Shown here one piece after another: positions 35,802 to 45,689 of a stretch of 64,000 nucleotides of DNA. Made by a program: the position numbers and the translations under genes. Every line of letters begins with the position of its first letter. Position 1 is the first letter of the stretch. The stretch lies in the NCBI GenBank assembly GCA_013115145.1, contig JAAPAO010000110.1:1-64000 (forward strand), written 5' to 3'. The notes under the pieces are model-generated. The model searched no databases. It saw only the letters and a list, made by a program, of their open reading frames with translations, and was not told the DNA's origin. This stretch comes from Perkinsus chesapeaki. Its lineage: Eukaryota; Perkinsozoa; Perkinsida; Perkinsidae.

Positions 35802-36893
35802 TCATTGGAACTCGACAGTGCTGACAAAGCCATACATATCCATTCCGCAGGTAACAACACCTAGAGCACCGACGAAGGAATCGTGGGTCTCGAACCAACC
35901 TAAAATGAATCTTTCGACCTCAACCTGGTAGAGCCCTATACCGCTGTTATGGAGGCCCTGGACTGCCAATAGAAGACTTTTGACGGCGAGCTGTAATTGG
36001 GCTGATTCCTGCTCAGCATTATGGCCAATCTCCCCTTGCAAGGCCACCTGCCAACGCATTAATAAACAACATATAACTGATGTCCTTCTCAATGTTGGAG
36101 CATCTTGACCGATGTAATCGAACTACTTTGTCGCAGATTTTCTTCATTTTGCGGGATAATTATTTACCATCCCCAACTAGTTGATCAACTCAGTGGCGGT
36201 GAGATATACGGTGTATATTATACACAAAGATCGAGCGGACTTCGGTATCACGATATTATCCACACTTACTTCTTGACGATATTTCTTATAAGCCATTGCA
36301 AAGTTGACAAGATGCATCAATGTGAAGAACTTCATACACAGCTTGAGGGTATCAGCAGGCTTACTGTCACGTCTGACCTACCAACACCTCGCCTATCGCC
36401 CCAAAACTGTCCAATACTCCTCACCAATCCAAGCTTCTGAAGCCATAGGACCCGGTCAGTCAACAGGAAGGCCACCAGTAGAGTTTTGCTGGCCACGCCA
36501 AGAGTCCTGTCGAACTCGGACTTCTTTTTGAATTCGCTTGGAATTGTCGGTATGACCGCAAGCTCCTTGAACCACCTGCAAGGAAGGGTATCTTTGGCGT
36601 ATCTTTTATAGTGCGGTAACCTGAAGGTGCGTCTACTGTCGCCCAGCAATCCTTGTACTAGTTTAATCTGCTTGTACAGCTCCTTACTGGCGGGGTCACT
36701 AGACTCGAGCAAGATACCACCGCACATGCGAGCAAAGTATCTTAGGGGTATCTTAGGTTGAAGCGCGAATTCTGCCTTACTGAGCTCCTCTGAGTAACTT
36801 GTCTTTAACCTCAAGTCTAGCAAGTTGGCTATTAACCACAGCCAATGACACAGGCACCAATTCCAGCTGGGAACCATCTGCTTGGGAAGCCAT
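35802..36893 (-). CDS. PEX11: peroxisomal membrane protein PEX11-like
   Basis: PEX11 proteins shape and divide peroxisomes and act in their membrane. Five exons (36781-36893, 36621-36740, 36425-36575, 36270-36341, 35802-36047) total 702 nt and encode 233 aa, a normal family length. Landmarks: VKDKLLRGAQYFARMCGGIL at the N-terminus, LLGDSRRTFR in place of the family's S/T-R-K-x-F-R phrase, LLVAFLLTDRVLWLQKLGL in the central membrane region, and a Gly-rich C-terminal segment (VGALGVVTCGMDMYGFVS). ATG 36893 is the first Met of the exon. Introns are 40-83 nt except the 222-nt one before the last exon. Presence implies that the organism has, or had, peroxisomes. Confidence 0.85.
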
Positions 36894-37269
36894 TAGAGAT
36901 TTCACCGTACACAAATCACTGCAGAGAAGTTTCAAAGAGACTGTCTTTTTAAGGAATGCAATAATAATATAATAATATGAAATAGTTTATGGGATGAGGA
37001 GTGCTTCAAAGAGAAAGACCAATATTTAATATAGAAGCAGAAGGCTTTCACGTAAATCATCTTTGTAACTAGAGCAATAGTGAAGATCTCACCCCGTACA
37101 GAGTTGATAGACTTCATGGAACCAATTTTGAAGCTCAGCTGTCCGCGTTATTTTAAGCGGAGACTTCCCTTTCAACAAGCATCGGATAGGTAAATCTTGC
37201 ATGACTTGCATAACAAGCAATTCCTCAACGCTTCCTTCATCTGCCGTTCGAAGAGTTACGGGACACTCT

Positions 37270-40200
37270 ATGTACAAAAGTAGCAGTCAACAATCACAGA
37301 AAGCTGGTGGGAAGGCCTCTGCTACCGCTCCGGCGCCAATAGGGTTATCCGACGAGATATTGTCGAATATGGCCGTGGGTAAGGTGTTCAAAGATGCTAC
37401 GAAAAGGGTAAGATACCAATAATTTGAGGGAAATATGGTATGAAAAGTCAGGTGAATAGCATAGATTTCACCTCTGATGGAAGATATCTCATTGCTAGTA
37501 GCGACGATGAAAGTGTCAGTATCTACGACACGGAAAAAGGTACTTCAGACTTGCCGGTTTTCGCCCTTTTTATCCGCCTGCAGGTTCCAGACATAAGATG
37601 CTTTATTCTCGCAAATATGGTTGTGATAATATACAGTTTGTACATAGTGGAACTAACTCTGCCCTTTGCTCCAGTCGAGTGGATTTTGATCGTAAGCATT
37701 GGTGTTATTTTTGACCTATAAAGCATCTTTTTGTATTCGACCTTGAACGTATCTTTCTCAGATTCCTTGAGGTATTGGGATCTCTATGAGAATAAATTCC
37801 TCCGCTACTTCAAGGGACACACCGGTCCCGTATCTTCGCTGAAAGTCCACCCGTAAGCCGACGGTCGAATGGAATATTGACATTTAAATGATATTGATCT
37901 TTACTTATATTTCGAGATGTACGCATTGAAGGTACGAAGACCAATTCTTGTCTACTTCGCTGAGCACAGCAAGTGGTGGCGATTCTACGTGCCTTATGTG
38001 GGACCTACGAAAGGAGAAGCCTGTGGCGAGGGTATATAGTCAGGAACAGATCACCAAAGGTAGTAAAAGGTTGATGGGGTAGAAACGGCACTTTACACTG
38101 TAAATAACATCACGCGTAAATTGGAGGCACAGTTCTCGCTAGGAAATTCTCTAGCAGTCTATTCCGTTAATCTATAAATCTGATTGAGCTCTGATAGTTC
38201 TGAGATTACCTTGGCAATATGCATACCTGCTGGATATCTAACGGATTCGAGACTGTTAACTATGACTCTGACAAGAATACAGTATTGAAGTACATCTGGG
38301 GATGCCATTCTTGATTAGAGAGTCATCATACCAGGTCGAAATTCGACCCACGGATACGCTTAGTCCAAACTAGTTGACCAGTTGAGAAAAATATTGATGT
38401 TGACCTGCTATTATTTTTCAGGGAGCTCTACCGCTAATCTTGGCGGTCCTTGTGCAACCTATGATACCCAAGGCCTGGTGTTCGCAGTATCAAGCTCGAC
38501 ACCAACTGGTGATGGTAGGAAGCCGATTGCTAAAGTGCATATGTTTGATAATCGTCAATTTGAAAGGGTAGTATCCTGGGGAGTTCGAATCGGTGAGTGT
38601 GTGGTAATCAGAAGCTCCTATTGCCTGAACCACTTTGACATGGTCATGGAGGGTTGGTAAAATAACTCCACTGCGGTTTTATTGAAAAGCTAATGCTTCA
38701 TAGAGCGTTTTTAAAGTACTGACTATATACGATGCCCTGGCATCATGACTCTAGTATGTCGATAGTTCGGTCAATCTAGGAAACCCCCCAGTGGTATATA
38801 GCCCATTTGGCTCGCCCGAATCTGATACACTGATGCGTTATCCACATTTAACTTCCTTGATGGGCGGTAACGCTCTACCTTATGTACAAGTTTTGCTCCG
38901 TGAGGTAACGCGTTCATTCCGTCGACCTACTAAGAAATCAAAATTAACGTCTGATAAACGAGACTCATTATCAGTCGCAAGTTGCGACTCGCAGCTTGCG
39001 ACCTGAATGAGGAAAACCTCGTTTTCTCAGCTCTCGACTCCTCAGCCAGTTCTTTGCTTGTTTCTTCCGTCTGGCAAGCGGTGGAAGAGTTATCCGGCCT
39101 CGCTAGAGAGCCGAAGCTTTTAATAGATGTATGCGATATCCGAGTTTCACGCACAAATCGGGTATTATGAAAAGGAAAAAATAGGGCACATCTTCAGGAA
39201 TTTCTAAGAACGGAACATCAAAATACGAGTCGAAGCCCTTGGCAGGCACTCCGCAATGGAGCCTCCATTGTTACCCAATAGATGGGAGACAAAGCGGAGC
39301 GCCGGCTGCGGAGCGTAGCTGGGCTACGGTACGCGAGGTTGCGGCGAGAGACATCTGCTGAAAGCCGGCTTCGTTCATATGATGCGATGGCATTTTTTCT
39401 CGAAATTATCACTTGTTGTGTGAGCCTTCTCGCACCGTCCCAACGTCCCGGCCGTTCAAGAGTCTTGAACGTCTTGGATCAAGACTCGAATGTCGAGTTA
39501 TTTCGTCGCAGAGTAACGGCATCTCTACAATGCTTTGTCATGGTGGCTGGGTGCACTGCTGGTGGCTCAGACGAAGAGGTGCTCGCTCTACTATTCCCGG
39601 ATGTGAGAAGACTTAATACATTGACGCGAATGCATTACGCCACGAGCAATTGTCTGAATCGTATAGTGGGATGCAATACGATCGTATAGTAGTCCATACC
39701 GGACTACACGAACTCATGCCTGTGGATCAACAGTGGGAGATAGAGGCGCGGCCGGATAAAAAGCTACTACAGCATACATAACGACACGTGGGTACCTCTG
39801 TCGGACACAATCTTCGAACCCCTCGCGGGGGAATGGCCGATTTCAGCATGGCAAACAGTACTTTCGATTGTGTCACATTGGACCAGGGAAAGGCAACGTA
39901 CTAAAGTGACACAAGTACGCTGGCTTCAGTGTATATTACCAAATTGAATGGCCGCGCAAGTCGCCCGACTTGAACCCTATTGACTACGGCGTTCGGTTCA
40001 TGCTAAAAGTTGGTCAGAGAAGCGCGCTCCAACGTAAAGATCGAAGATTGAAAGCTAGTCGTCCCTCTGTGCTTCGTGGACATGAAATTTCCGTCATTTG
40101 ATGTATCCAAACTAACCGCTTATGACTTCACATCTCCGGAAAGGTCTCAACGACTCCCTTCTCTCTTCGCAGAGCTCTCTGCCTATCTGGCCCAAAACTG

Positions 40201-41262
40201 CTCTTCGGTACACCCAGATTAACAACACGTGGTATACAGAATGTGTGGGAACGCATCAAGTTTCATCGATTAAAATGATGCTGAGGAGCACATGTACAGC
40301 ATAGCGACTCGTTATCGGCGAGGATGGATGAAAAGGTGTATCAGAGCCTGTTGAGGTCATCTTTTTCCCATGTCAACTCTCATGTCTCAACTCTTGCTAA
40401 TGATGGTGTTCTTGGTACCGTTGGGCGCAATGCCTCAGCAGTGCTGAGTCAGGACGCCTCATCACACCACTAGGTGTCACACCTGGTGGGTAACAAAAAT
40501 GTCAGCAATTCAGCCTATTTGGCAATAAGTGTTTTCATATCGCATAGTATTAGAACTATATTTCTAATAGGAGGGAGCCGCTCTCATTAAGGTAGCATGT
40601 TGTTTTTGTAGGGTGAATTCGAGGCATTCGACTTGTCTACGTTCACACAAGGCTCTCCTTTAAGGTCCATGTTGTTCTCACCATGTGGAAAGTAATACAG
40701 TCCGCGCCATTGCTCGCCCAACTATTCTCAGGTATCTTCTATGCTCTACTGCAGCAGGCGATCTCTTTGCAATTGATTCCTTTTCGGGGCGTCTGCGAGC
40801 TGCTTATAAATTTGACAGTGTCCATCTGCAGTCCGGCTCGCAGACCTTCAAGAGCCTTCCCGAAAGGGACGGATTAAGGCCTACTTTTTCTCCTGATGCT
40901 CGGTGGGTGTCAGTAGCGTTCCTGGTCTCGAGCGTATTAAGTTTAGATATGTCCTTTGTGGTGTTCCGGGCGGCAGCATATATATCTGGCCAATATTGAG
41001 CAAGGCAGCGCAGGAGCAAGCCATGAGCGAGGACCCAGCGAACGTCCAAGCTTGCGAGCCTAAGCCAGTTGGAATACTAAAGGGGCACTCTGGATATCCT
41101 AGATGTGTTAAGTTCTCGCCAACGAGATCTCTGATAGCATCCGCGGCCGCAGCGGTTGCTTTATGGATACCTAAGCAGTTTACGGCGCCAATAGGGACAC
41201 AGACGGATCCAGTGGCGATAGCTAAGCAACAGGTTATAAGGGACACAGGATATGCGTGTTAA
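37270..41262 (+). CDS. WDR82: WD40 protein WDR82/SWD2-like
   Basis: SWD2/WDR82 is a seven-blade WD40 protein shared by the COMPASS H3K4 methyltransferase and by cleavage/polyadenylation and termination complexes. Exons along the frame give MAVGKVFKDATKR, VNSIDFTSDGRYLIASSDDE, SIYDTEKG, RYWDLYENKFLRYFKGHTGP, STCLMWDLRKEKPVAR, PCATYDTQGLVFAVSS, EFEAFDLSTFTQGSPLRSML, LLCSTAAGDLFAIDSFSGRL, RYVLCGVPGGSIYIWPILSK, and a last blade KGHSGYPRCVKFSPTRSLIA with ALWIPKQF. The first exon is 37270-37407 and the stop is at 41260-41262. The roughly 2-kb intron between about 38.6 and 40.6 kb holds a mariner relic. CLP1 and this protein, both of the 3'-end machinery, lie 1.7 kb apart with PEX11 between, probably by chance. 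Confidence 0.88.
39280..40310 (+). mobile_element. mariner/Tc1-like transposase relic in WDR82 intron
   Basis: Reading several frames, a decayed DDE transposase is visible: WPRKSPDLNPIDYGVR (about 39948-39995) matches the family's W-P-x-x-S-P-D-L-N-P-I-D signature at the third catalytic acidic residue. WLQCILPN lies just before it, and upstream are stretches such as RRLRSVAGLRYARLRR and FVMVAGCTAGGSDEEV. Frameshifts and stops make it inactive. Terminal inverted repeats were not identified. It lies in the sense direction of the host gene. Confidence 0.65.
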
Positions 41263-41317
41263 CGTATGAGAAGGCAGCTTAGTCTGACCTCGCCGGGACC
41301 GGGAGGTCAATTGAATT

Positions 41318-41370
41318 GCCTAGTAAACTAGCCGTAGAGTTGACCCAATTGAACGGCTAGTTTACTAGGC
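41318..41370. repeat. 18-bp perfect inverted repeat between WDR82 and AK6
   Basis: Arms GCCTAGTAAACTAGCCGT (41318-41335) and ACGGCTAGTTTACTAGGC (41353-41370) flank a 17-nt loop. The loop and flank share CAATTGAA motifs. It starts 56 nt after the WDR82 stop. Could help 3'-end formation or be an inserted element. Confidence 0.88.
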
Positions 41371-41669
41371 TTATAGGGAACTGTGGGGAAAAGAGCAATA
41401 CAAAAAAATATTTCCCCTAAAGAGAATGCAGAACTCCTTTATTTCGCGTCGAGCAGTTCTCGGTTACGACTGGAATTCATTCTTAGTGTTTCGACTAGCG
41501 ATCGAAGCGATCCTCTTTCAGGTCACTCTGGGCTATTAACCATGGTCAGCCTAAACCCGATAACGTTTTCTGTAACCATTTCTTCTATAATCGTATTTTA
41601 ATATTACTTCGCTTTGAGTTTCCAGTCTCTCAGTAGCTTTGTCTCCAGCAGTGCACTGTGCCATTCTTC

Positions 41670-42580
41670 ATGCCGTATTCTGTCCTGGTAGCCGGCACCC
41701 CTGGTGTAGGCAAGTCGACGTTCTCGAGGGAACTTGCGGCGGCTATTGGAGACTGCCGCGTTATAGAGCTCGGCAAGACTAGTAATAAATACATTGAGCA
41801 CGCATGAAGCTAATATACGTTTTAGTTGCGGCTGAGCATTTGTATAGTGAGTGGGATGATGAGCATAATTGTAGCATATTTGATGAGGAGGCAGTTGAGC
41901 AGCATCTTGGGAATCTCGGAGTTTTCGGCAAGGAGAATGTCGTTGTGGATTTCCATTCACCCGACTTCCTGCCTTCAGAATGGTACTAACAGGATGGATT
42001 AGGGAGCAAGTGGTGACATATTACAGCACAGTTCGCAAGGTGTTGCTGACATCGTGGGCATATCGTGCTCTCCTATATATAGAGACTACTCGCGAGTTTG
42101 ATGTGAAATATGTTACTAATGAAAGAATGAATAACCGTCGTAGTCGCATTACTTCGGAACTTCGGTATGCCTTTATATTTTGCAAGTCGTTACTTGTAGC
42201 ATCGGGTCAGTTTTAATCCCGTATCACCGTTTAGTTTGGGAGTGTTGTTTCGGTTATGGTGTCAACTGTCAGGTTCGACGTGGTGGTAGTTTTGCGGTGT
42301 TCAACGGAGGCATTGTGGTCTCGATTGGAGCAACGCCATTACACCGAGGAGAAAATAAAGGAGAACGTGGAGTGTGAGATTTTCCAGACGGTAAGGTCCG
42401 GTTGGTTGAGGTGATTGGTTCCTATTCTAAGGACTCGAGTTCGATCCCTGCGTTCAGATTCTTGACGATTGTCGAGAGCACTTCGGGAATGAGAAGGTGT
42501 TGGAGCTGCAGAGCGTTTCTATCGACGACATAGCTAAGAATGTACAAAGCGTCCTGGCCAAGCTAGGCAAGGCACAATGA
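41670..42580 (+). CDS. AK6: adenylate kinase 6 / FAP7-like NTPase
   Basis: AK6/FAP7 is a nuclear P-loop NTPase that acts in 18S rRNA 3' maturation and 40S assembly. Four exons (41670-41781, 41826-41982, 42273-42390, 42458-42580) give 510 nt, 169 aa, the same size as known family members. Motifs: VAGTPGVGKSTFSREL (Walker A), LYSEWDDEHNCSIFDEEAV, VVVDFHSPDFLPSEWFDVVV, RLEQRHYTEEKIKENVECEI (lid region). The last intron (42391-42457) is a tRNA-derived sequence. The second intron, 290 nt, has nothing recognisable. Confidence 0.93.
42391..42457 (+). repeat. sense tRNA-derived intron of AK6, 67 nt
   Basis: This is a phase-0 intron joining EIFQT to ILDDCREHF. It reads GTAAGGTCCGGTTGGTTGAG (D-arm-like), then TTCCTATTCTAAGGACTC (anticodon-loop-like ATTCTAA, which would be a TCT anticodon) and GAGTTCGATCCCTGCGTTCAG (T-arm, then acceptor AG). 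More of the tRNA is kept than in the other copies; only the 5' acceptor strand is missing. The anticodon stem no longer pairs. Confidence 0.75.
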
Positions 42581-42711
42581 ACATTACCATCTATTACTGT
42601 TCCTTTGCTAAATACGTACCTTCATATGGGCCTTGAGTTGACCTAATTTGTATCTTGCATCCATGAACCTGAGATTCTCGGCAGTTTCTATTGTTCCCGT
42701 TTCGATATCTT

Positions 42712-45510
42712 ATGTCAAGTCCTGTGGAGTCGGCGGTCCCCTCGACTGCACCAAATTCATTGCCGCAGGAGTCAGTGAATGGCAGTTCTCATCGGCGACG
42801 GGCATATTGGGGCAAAGGGAAGGGTCGGCGGAGCGAAGCGATTCGTGTTTCGCAAAATAGTGATGATGGCACGCCGCAGCATGAAGAAGCTCGAGGCAAG
42901 GGCCGTAGAGGGTATTGGGGAAAGGGAAAAGGGGGCAGTGGAAAAGCTCGGCCGACTGAGGTCGAGTCGAGCTCCTCTGCTCCAGAGGGTGGCGAGGGGA
43001 GAAAGGAAAGGTCAAAAGGCCGACGGAGGAATAAGAAGGATGTTACTGTGGTGGACAACAATGGTGCTGATGGAGAGGTTGGGTCGGTGCCTGGTGGTAA
43101 GAAAGCAGCTGGTAAGGGTCATGTGGAGTGGGCTAAGCAGAATCGATACAAGGGACGGAGACGAGGCGTCAGCTTCAACCCGACAGGGAGCGAACTGGTC
43201 GATACCCTTTTGTACCAATTGGAAGGCAAAGGCAGTTACGATTGTATGATTTGCATGACGAAGATCGGCCGACGTGCCAAGGTGTGGCAATGTCGTGAGG
43301 GTTGTTGGGCGATATTTCACGCCAAATGTATAGAGCAATGGGCTGCCTCGGCTCACAGTGAATTTGCCACTTTTCGTTGTCCAGGGTGCCAGAAGGAGCA
43401 TACGGACGCGAGGCCGATCAGTTGCTACTGTGAGGGTGGCATCGCTATGTTTGATTCCCATAGTTGCGGTCAACAGTGCCAGCGAAAGAGAGCGTGCGGT
43501 CATGCGTGTAGATTCATGTGTCATCCAGGGCCGTGCCCACCCTGTGAAGAGGTAGTTGGCGAAGTGGCCTGCCATTGTGGCAAGGAGGTCAGAAAGGATG
43601 TGAAGTGCCATGAGAATCTGGAGGGTTGGAGCTGCGGTGAAGTCTGTGGTAGGCTGATGCCGTGTGGAGTTCACCATTGCACTAGGACCTGCCACGCCGG
43701 GGAGTGTGGTGGCTGCGAGGTCGTGTTGAAGGATGTGACCTGCTATTGCGGCAAGCACCGGTCCGATGAGATAAAATGTGACCGACTCTCTCTGGGCTCA
43801 TGGACATGTGGTGATGTTTGTGACAAGTTGCTGGCTTGTGGTAACCATCACTGCACCCTCCCTTGTCATGCTGGACCATGCCCGAGCTGTCCCTTGGACC
43901 CGAGAGCTATCGGAGCCACTCGGTGTGCGTGTGGTAAAACGGCCGCGGTTACCGGTGCTGAACCGAGGAGGAGCTGTGTTGACCCTCTTCCGACTTGCGG
44001 CAAGATTTGCGCCAAGCCGCTGCCATGCGGGCATCTCTGTCCTAAGAAATGTCACAACGGTCCGTGCGATGATGAGAAGTGCGAGGAGATGGTAGAGCTC
44101 ACTTGTGTTTGCGGAAAGACGAGACGGCTGATGCCGTGCTGGGAGGCAACGACGATGACGGGACCGATGAAGTGCCATAAAAAATGCAATGCTTTGAAGT
44201 CCTGCGGAAAGCACCGGTGCAACGTGGTCTGCTGCCCCGGCGGACCAGATGCACATTTCTGCACTCAAGTGTGTGGCAAGCTCCTGAACTGTGGTAAGCA
44301 TCATTGCGATTACCCCTGCCATCTCGGTAAGTGTCGGCCATGCGCCCATGTCAGCTACGAGACCCAGTACTGCTACTGTGGGCACGCCTCTCGGGATCCA
44401 CCGATCCCTTGTGGAACTCCCCCGCCCTACTGTGACCGGCCATGCTCGAGGCCGCGGTCCTGTGGTCATCCCTGCCCACTGAAATGCCACTACGGTCCAT
44501 GTCCTTTATGCACTGTACTCGTCGACAAGGAGTGTGGTGGCGGCCACGGAGCGATCAGGAGGGTGCCGTGTCACGTCACAAACGTGAGCTGCGGCTCTCC
44601 TTGTGGCAAAATGCTGCCCTGCGGTCGACATTGGTGTCAACGAACTTGCCATGGTGGGCCGTGTCTGGCTGAGGGCAAGAGTTGCGAACAGAAGTGTTTC
44701 AAACCTCGACCGTCCTGCGGGCATCCCTGCAACGAGGTCTGTCATGACGGACCGTGCCCAAATACGAAATGCAAGGCCACGGTGACTGTATCCTGTCCGT
44801 GTGGGAGGCGAAGGGAGTTGCGGCCATGTGGTCTCCTGCCGAGTGACGTGGACAACGCTCCTGAGGAGCTAGAGTGTACAAAGGAATGTGAGGATGAGAT
44901 GCGGCAGGCTCAACTGAGGCTCGCATTTGCCTTTGGTGACAACACTGGCTCCGACGAGCACTACTCTGGCGATCTGGTCAGCTTGGCGGAAAAGAACGCT
45001 GAATGGCTAGCCGGCATGGAGAAGCACTTGACAACGGCGGTGGTCCAGAGGCCGGTGTCGATGACCTTACCTCCGATCAAGGACCGTGAGCGCATACAAC
45101 TCCTACTGGACTATGCCCAGCAGAACTACAGACTAGAGTGCATTGCAGATGCAGATGGTGTTGTTACTTTACACTGGGTGACGGGTGCTCGGAGACCACA
45201 TCCAACACTTAGCGAGGTTATTGCAATGGAGCCCCCCTCGACTAGGTTGCCTTATACGATTGACTTTGATCCACAAGCCTGCCCAAGGATTGTAGTTGAA
45301 ACTGGCTCTGGAGCTGCTAGCTTACGAGGAGAAGTGTATAAGAGACTGAGGGATTGGCTTGGTCAGTTCAGATGCCGACGAGATGGTCGAAATTTATTGA
45401 TTGAATTCACGTCTGAAAAGGCAGCTCGAGAGGCTTTTAGACACTTGAAGACGACACTTGACAGCTCTGTCATCAGCCCACTGGAACACGCATATCTCGA
45501 AAACGCCTAA
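42712..45510 (+). CDS. NF-X1-type zinc finger protein
   Basis: Intronless, 932 aa from ATG 42712 (the frame is open slightly upstream but only with TTG). Order: a basic Gly/Lys-rich N-terminus with two YWGKGKG repeats; a RING/PHD-like module (YDCMICMTKIGRR ... CIEQW ... FRCPGCQ); about nine NF-X1 fingers of the form C-G-x-H-x-C-x3-C-H-x-G-x-C (e.g. RACGHACRFMCHPGPCPPC, LPCGHLCPKKCHNGPC); an R3H-like domain around ERIQLLLDYAQQNYRLEC; and a C-terminal RRM-like fold (RIVVETGSG ... NLLIEFTSEKAAREAF). This matches the NFX1/NFXL1/FAP1 family, nucleic-acid-binding regulators with ubiquitin-ligase potential. GC is higher than in neighbours and the lack of introns stands out. Confidence 0.92.
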   Translation: MSSPVESAVPSTAPNSLPQESVNGSSHRRRAYWGKGKGRRSEAIRVSQNSDDGTPQHEEARGKGRRGYWGKGKGGSGKARPTEVESSSSAPEGGEGRKERSKGRRRNKKDVTVVDNNGADGEVGSVPGGKKAAGKGHVEWAKQNRYKGRRRGVSFNPTGSELVDTLLYQLEGKGSYDCMICMTKIGRRAKVWQCREGCWAIFHAKCIEQWAASAHSEFATFRCPGCQKEHTDARPISCYCEGGIAMFDSHSCGQQCQRKRACGHACRFMCHPGPCPPCEEVVGEVACHCGKEVRKDVKCHENLEGWSCGEVCGRLMPCGVHHCTRTCHAGECGGCEVVLKDVTCYCGKHRSDEIKCDRLSLGSWTCGDVCDKLLACGNHHCTLPCHAGPCPSCPLDPRAIGATRCACGKTAAVTGAEPRRSCVDPLPTCGKICAKPLPCGHLCPKKCHNGPCDDEKCEEMVELTCVCGKTRRLMPCWEATTMTGPMKCHKKCNALKSCGKHRCNVVCCPGGPDAHFCTQVCGKLLNCGKHHCDYPCHLGKCRPCAHVSYETQYCYCGHASRDPPIPCGTPPPYCDRPCSRPRSCGHPCPLKCHYGPCPLCTVLVDKECGGGHGAIRRVPCHVTNVSCGSPCGKMLPCGRHWCQRTCHGGPCLAEGKSCEQKCFKPRPSCGHPCNEVCHDGPCPNTKCKATVTVSCPCGRRRELRPCGLLPSDVDNAPEELECTKECEDEMRQAQLRLAFAFGDNTGSDEHYSGDLVSLAEKNAEWLAGMEKHLTTAVVQRPVSMTLPPIKDRERIQLLLDYAQQNYRLECIADADGVVTLHWVTGARRPHPTLSEVIAMEPPSTRLPYTIDFDPQACPRIVVETGSGAASLRGEVYKRLRDWLGQFRCRRDGRNLLIEFTSEKAAREAFRHLKTTLDSSVISPLEHAYLENA

Positions 45511-45689
45511 ATCGAGCAACAGTGTGTTTATGGCCAAAAGGGGAGAGTTCCCACTAGTATCGTCATCCTCTTTACTGTTGCATTATTGATTCTCTTATCC
45601 ATTTATTTTGGGTTAGCATCCTCTCTACCTTCACTAGCAGCCTTATTTATTCTGTTACTCGGTTCCTCCTTGTTCGAGGGTAATAATCG

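Noticed and set aside
35885-35912. T-loop-like GGTTCGAGACCC in PEX11
   Set aside because: It encodes GWFETH in frame, and treating the stretch before it as an intron breaks the reading frame.
38341-38365. GGTCGAAATTCGACC near WDR82
   Set aside because: A short palindrome of ordinary length, with no tRNA features.
39815-39840. TCGAACCCCTCGCGGGGG in the WDR82 intron
   Set aside because: It lies within the mariner transposase relic and lacks tRNA stems.
42710-45000. several long minus-strand frames opposite the NF-X1 gene
   Set aside because: They are shadows of the Cys-rich coding strand, with no family resemblance.
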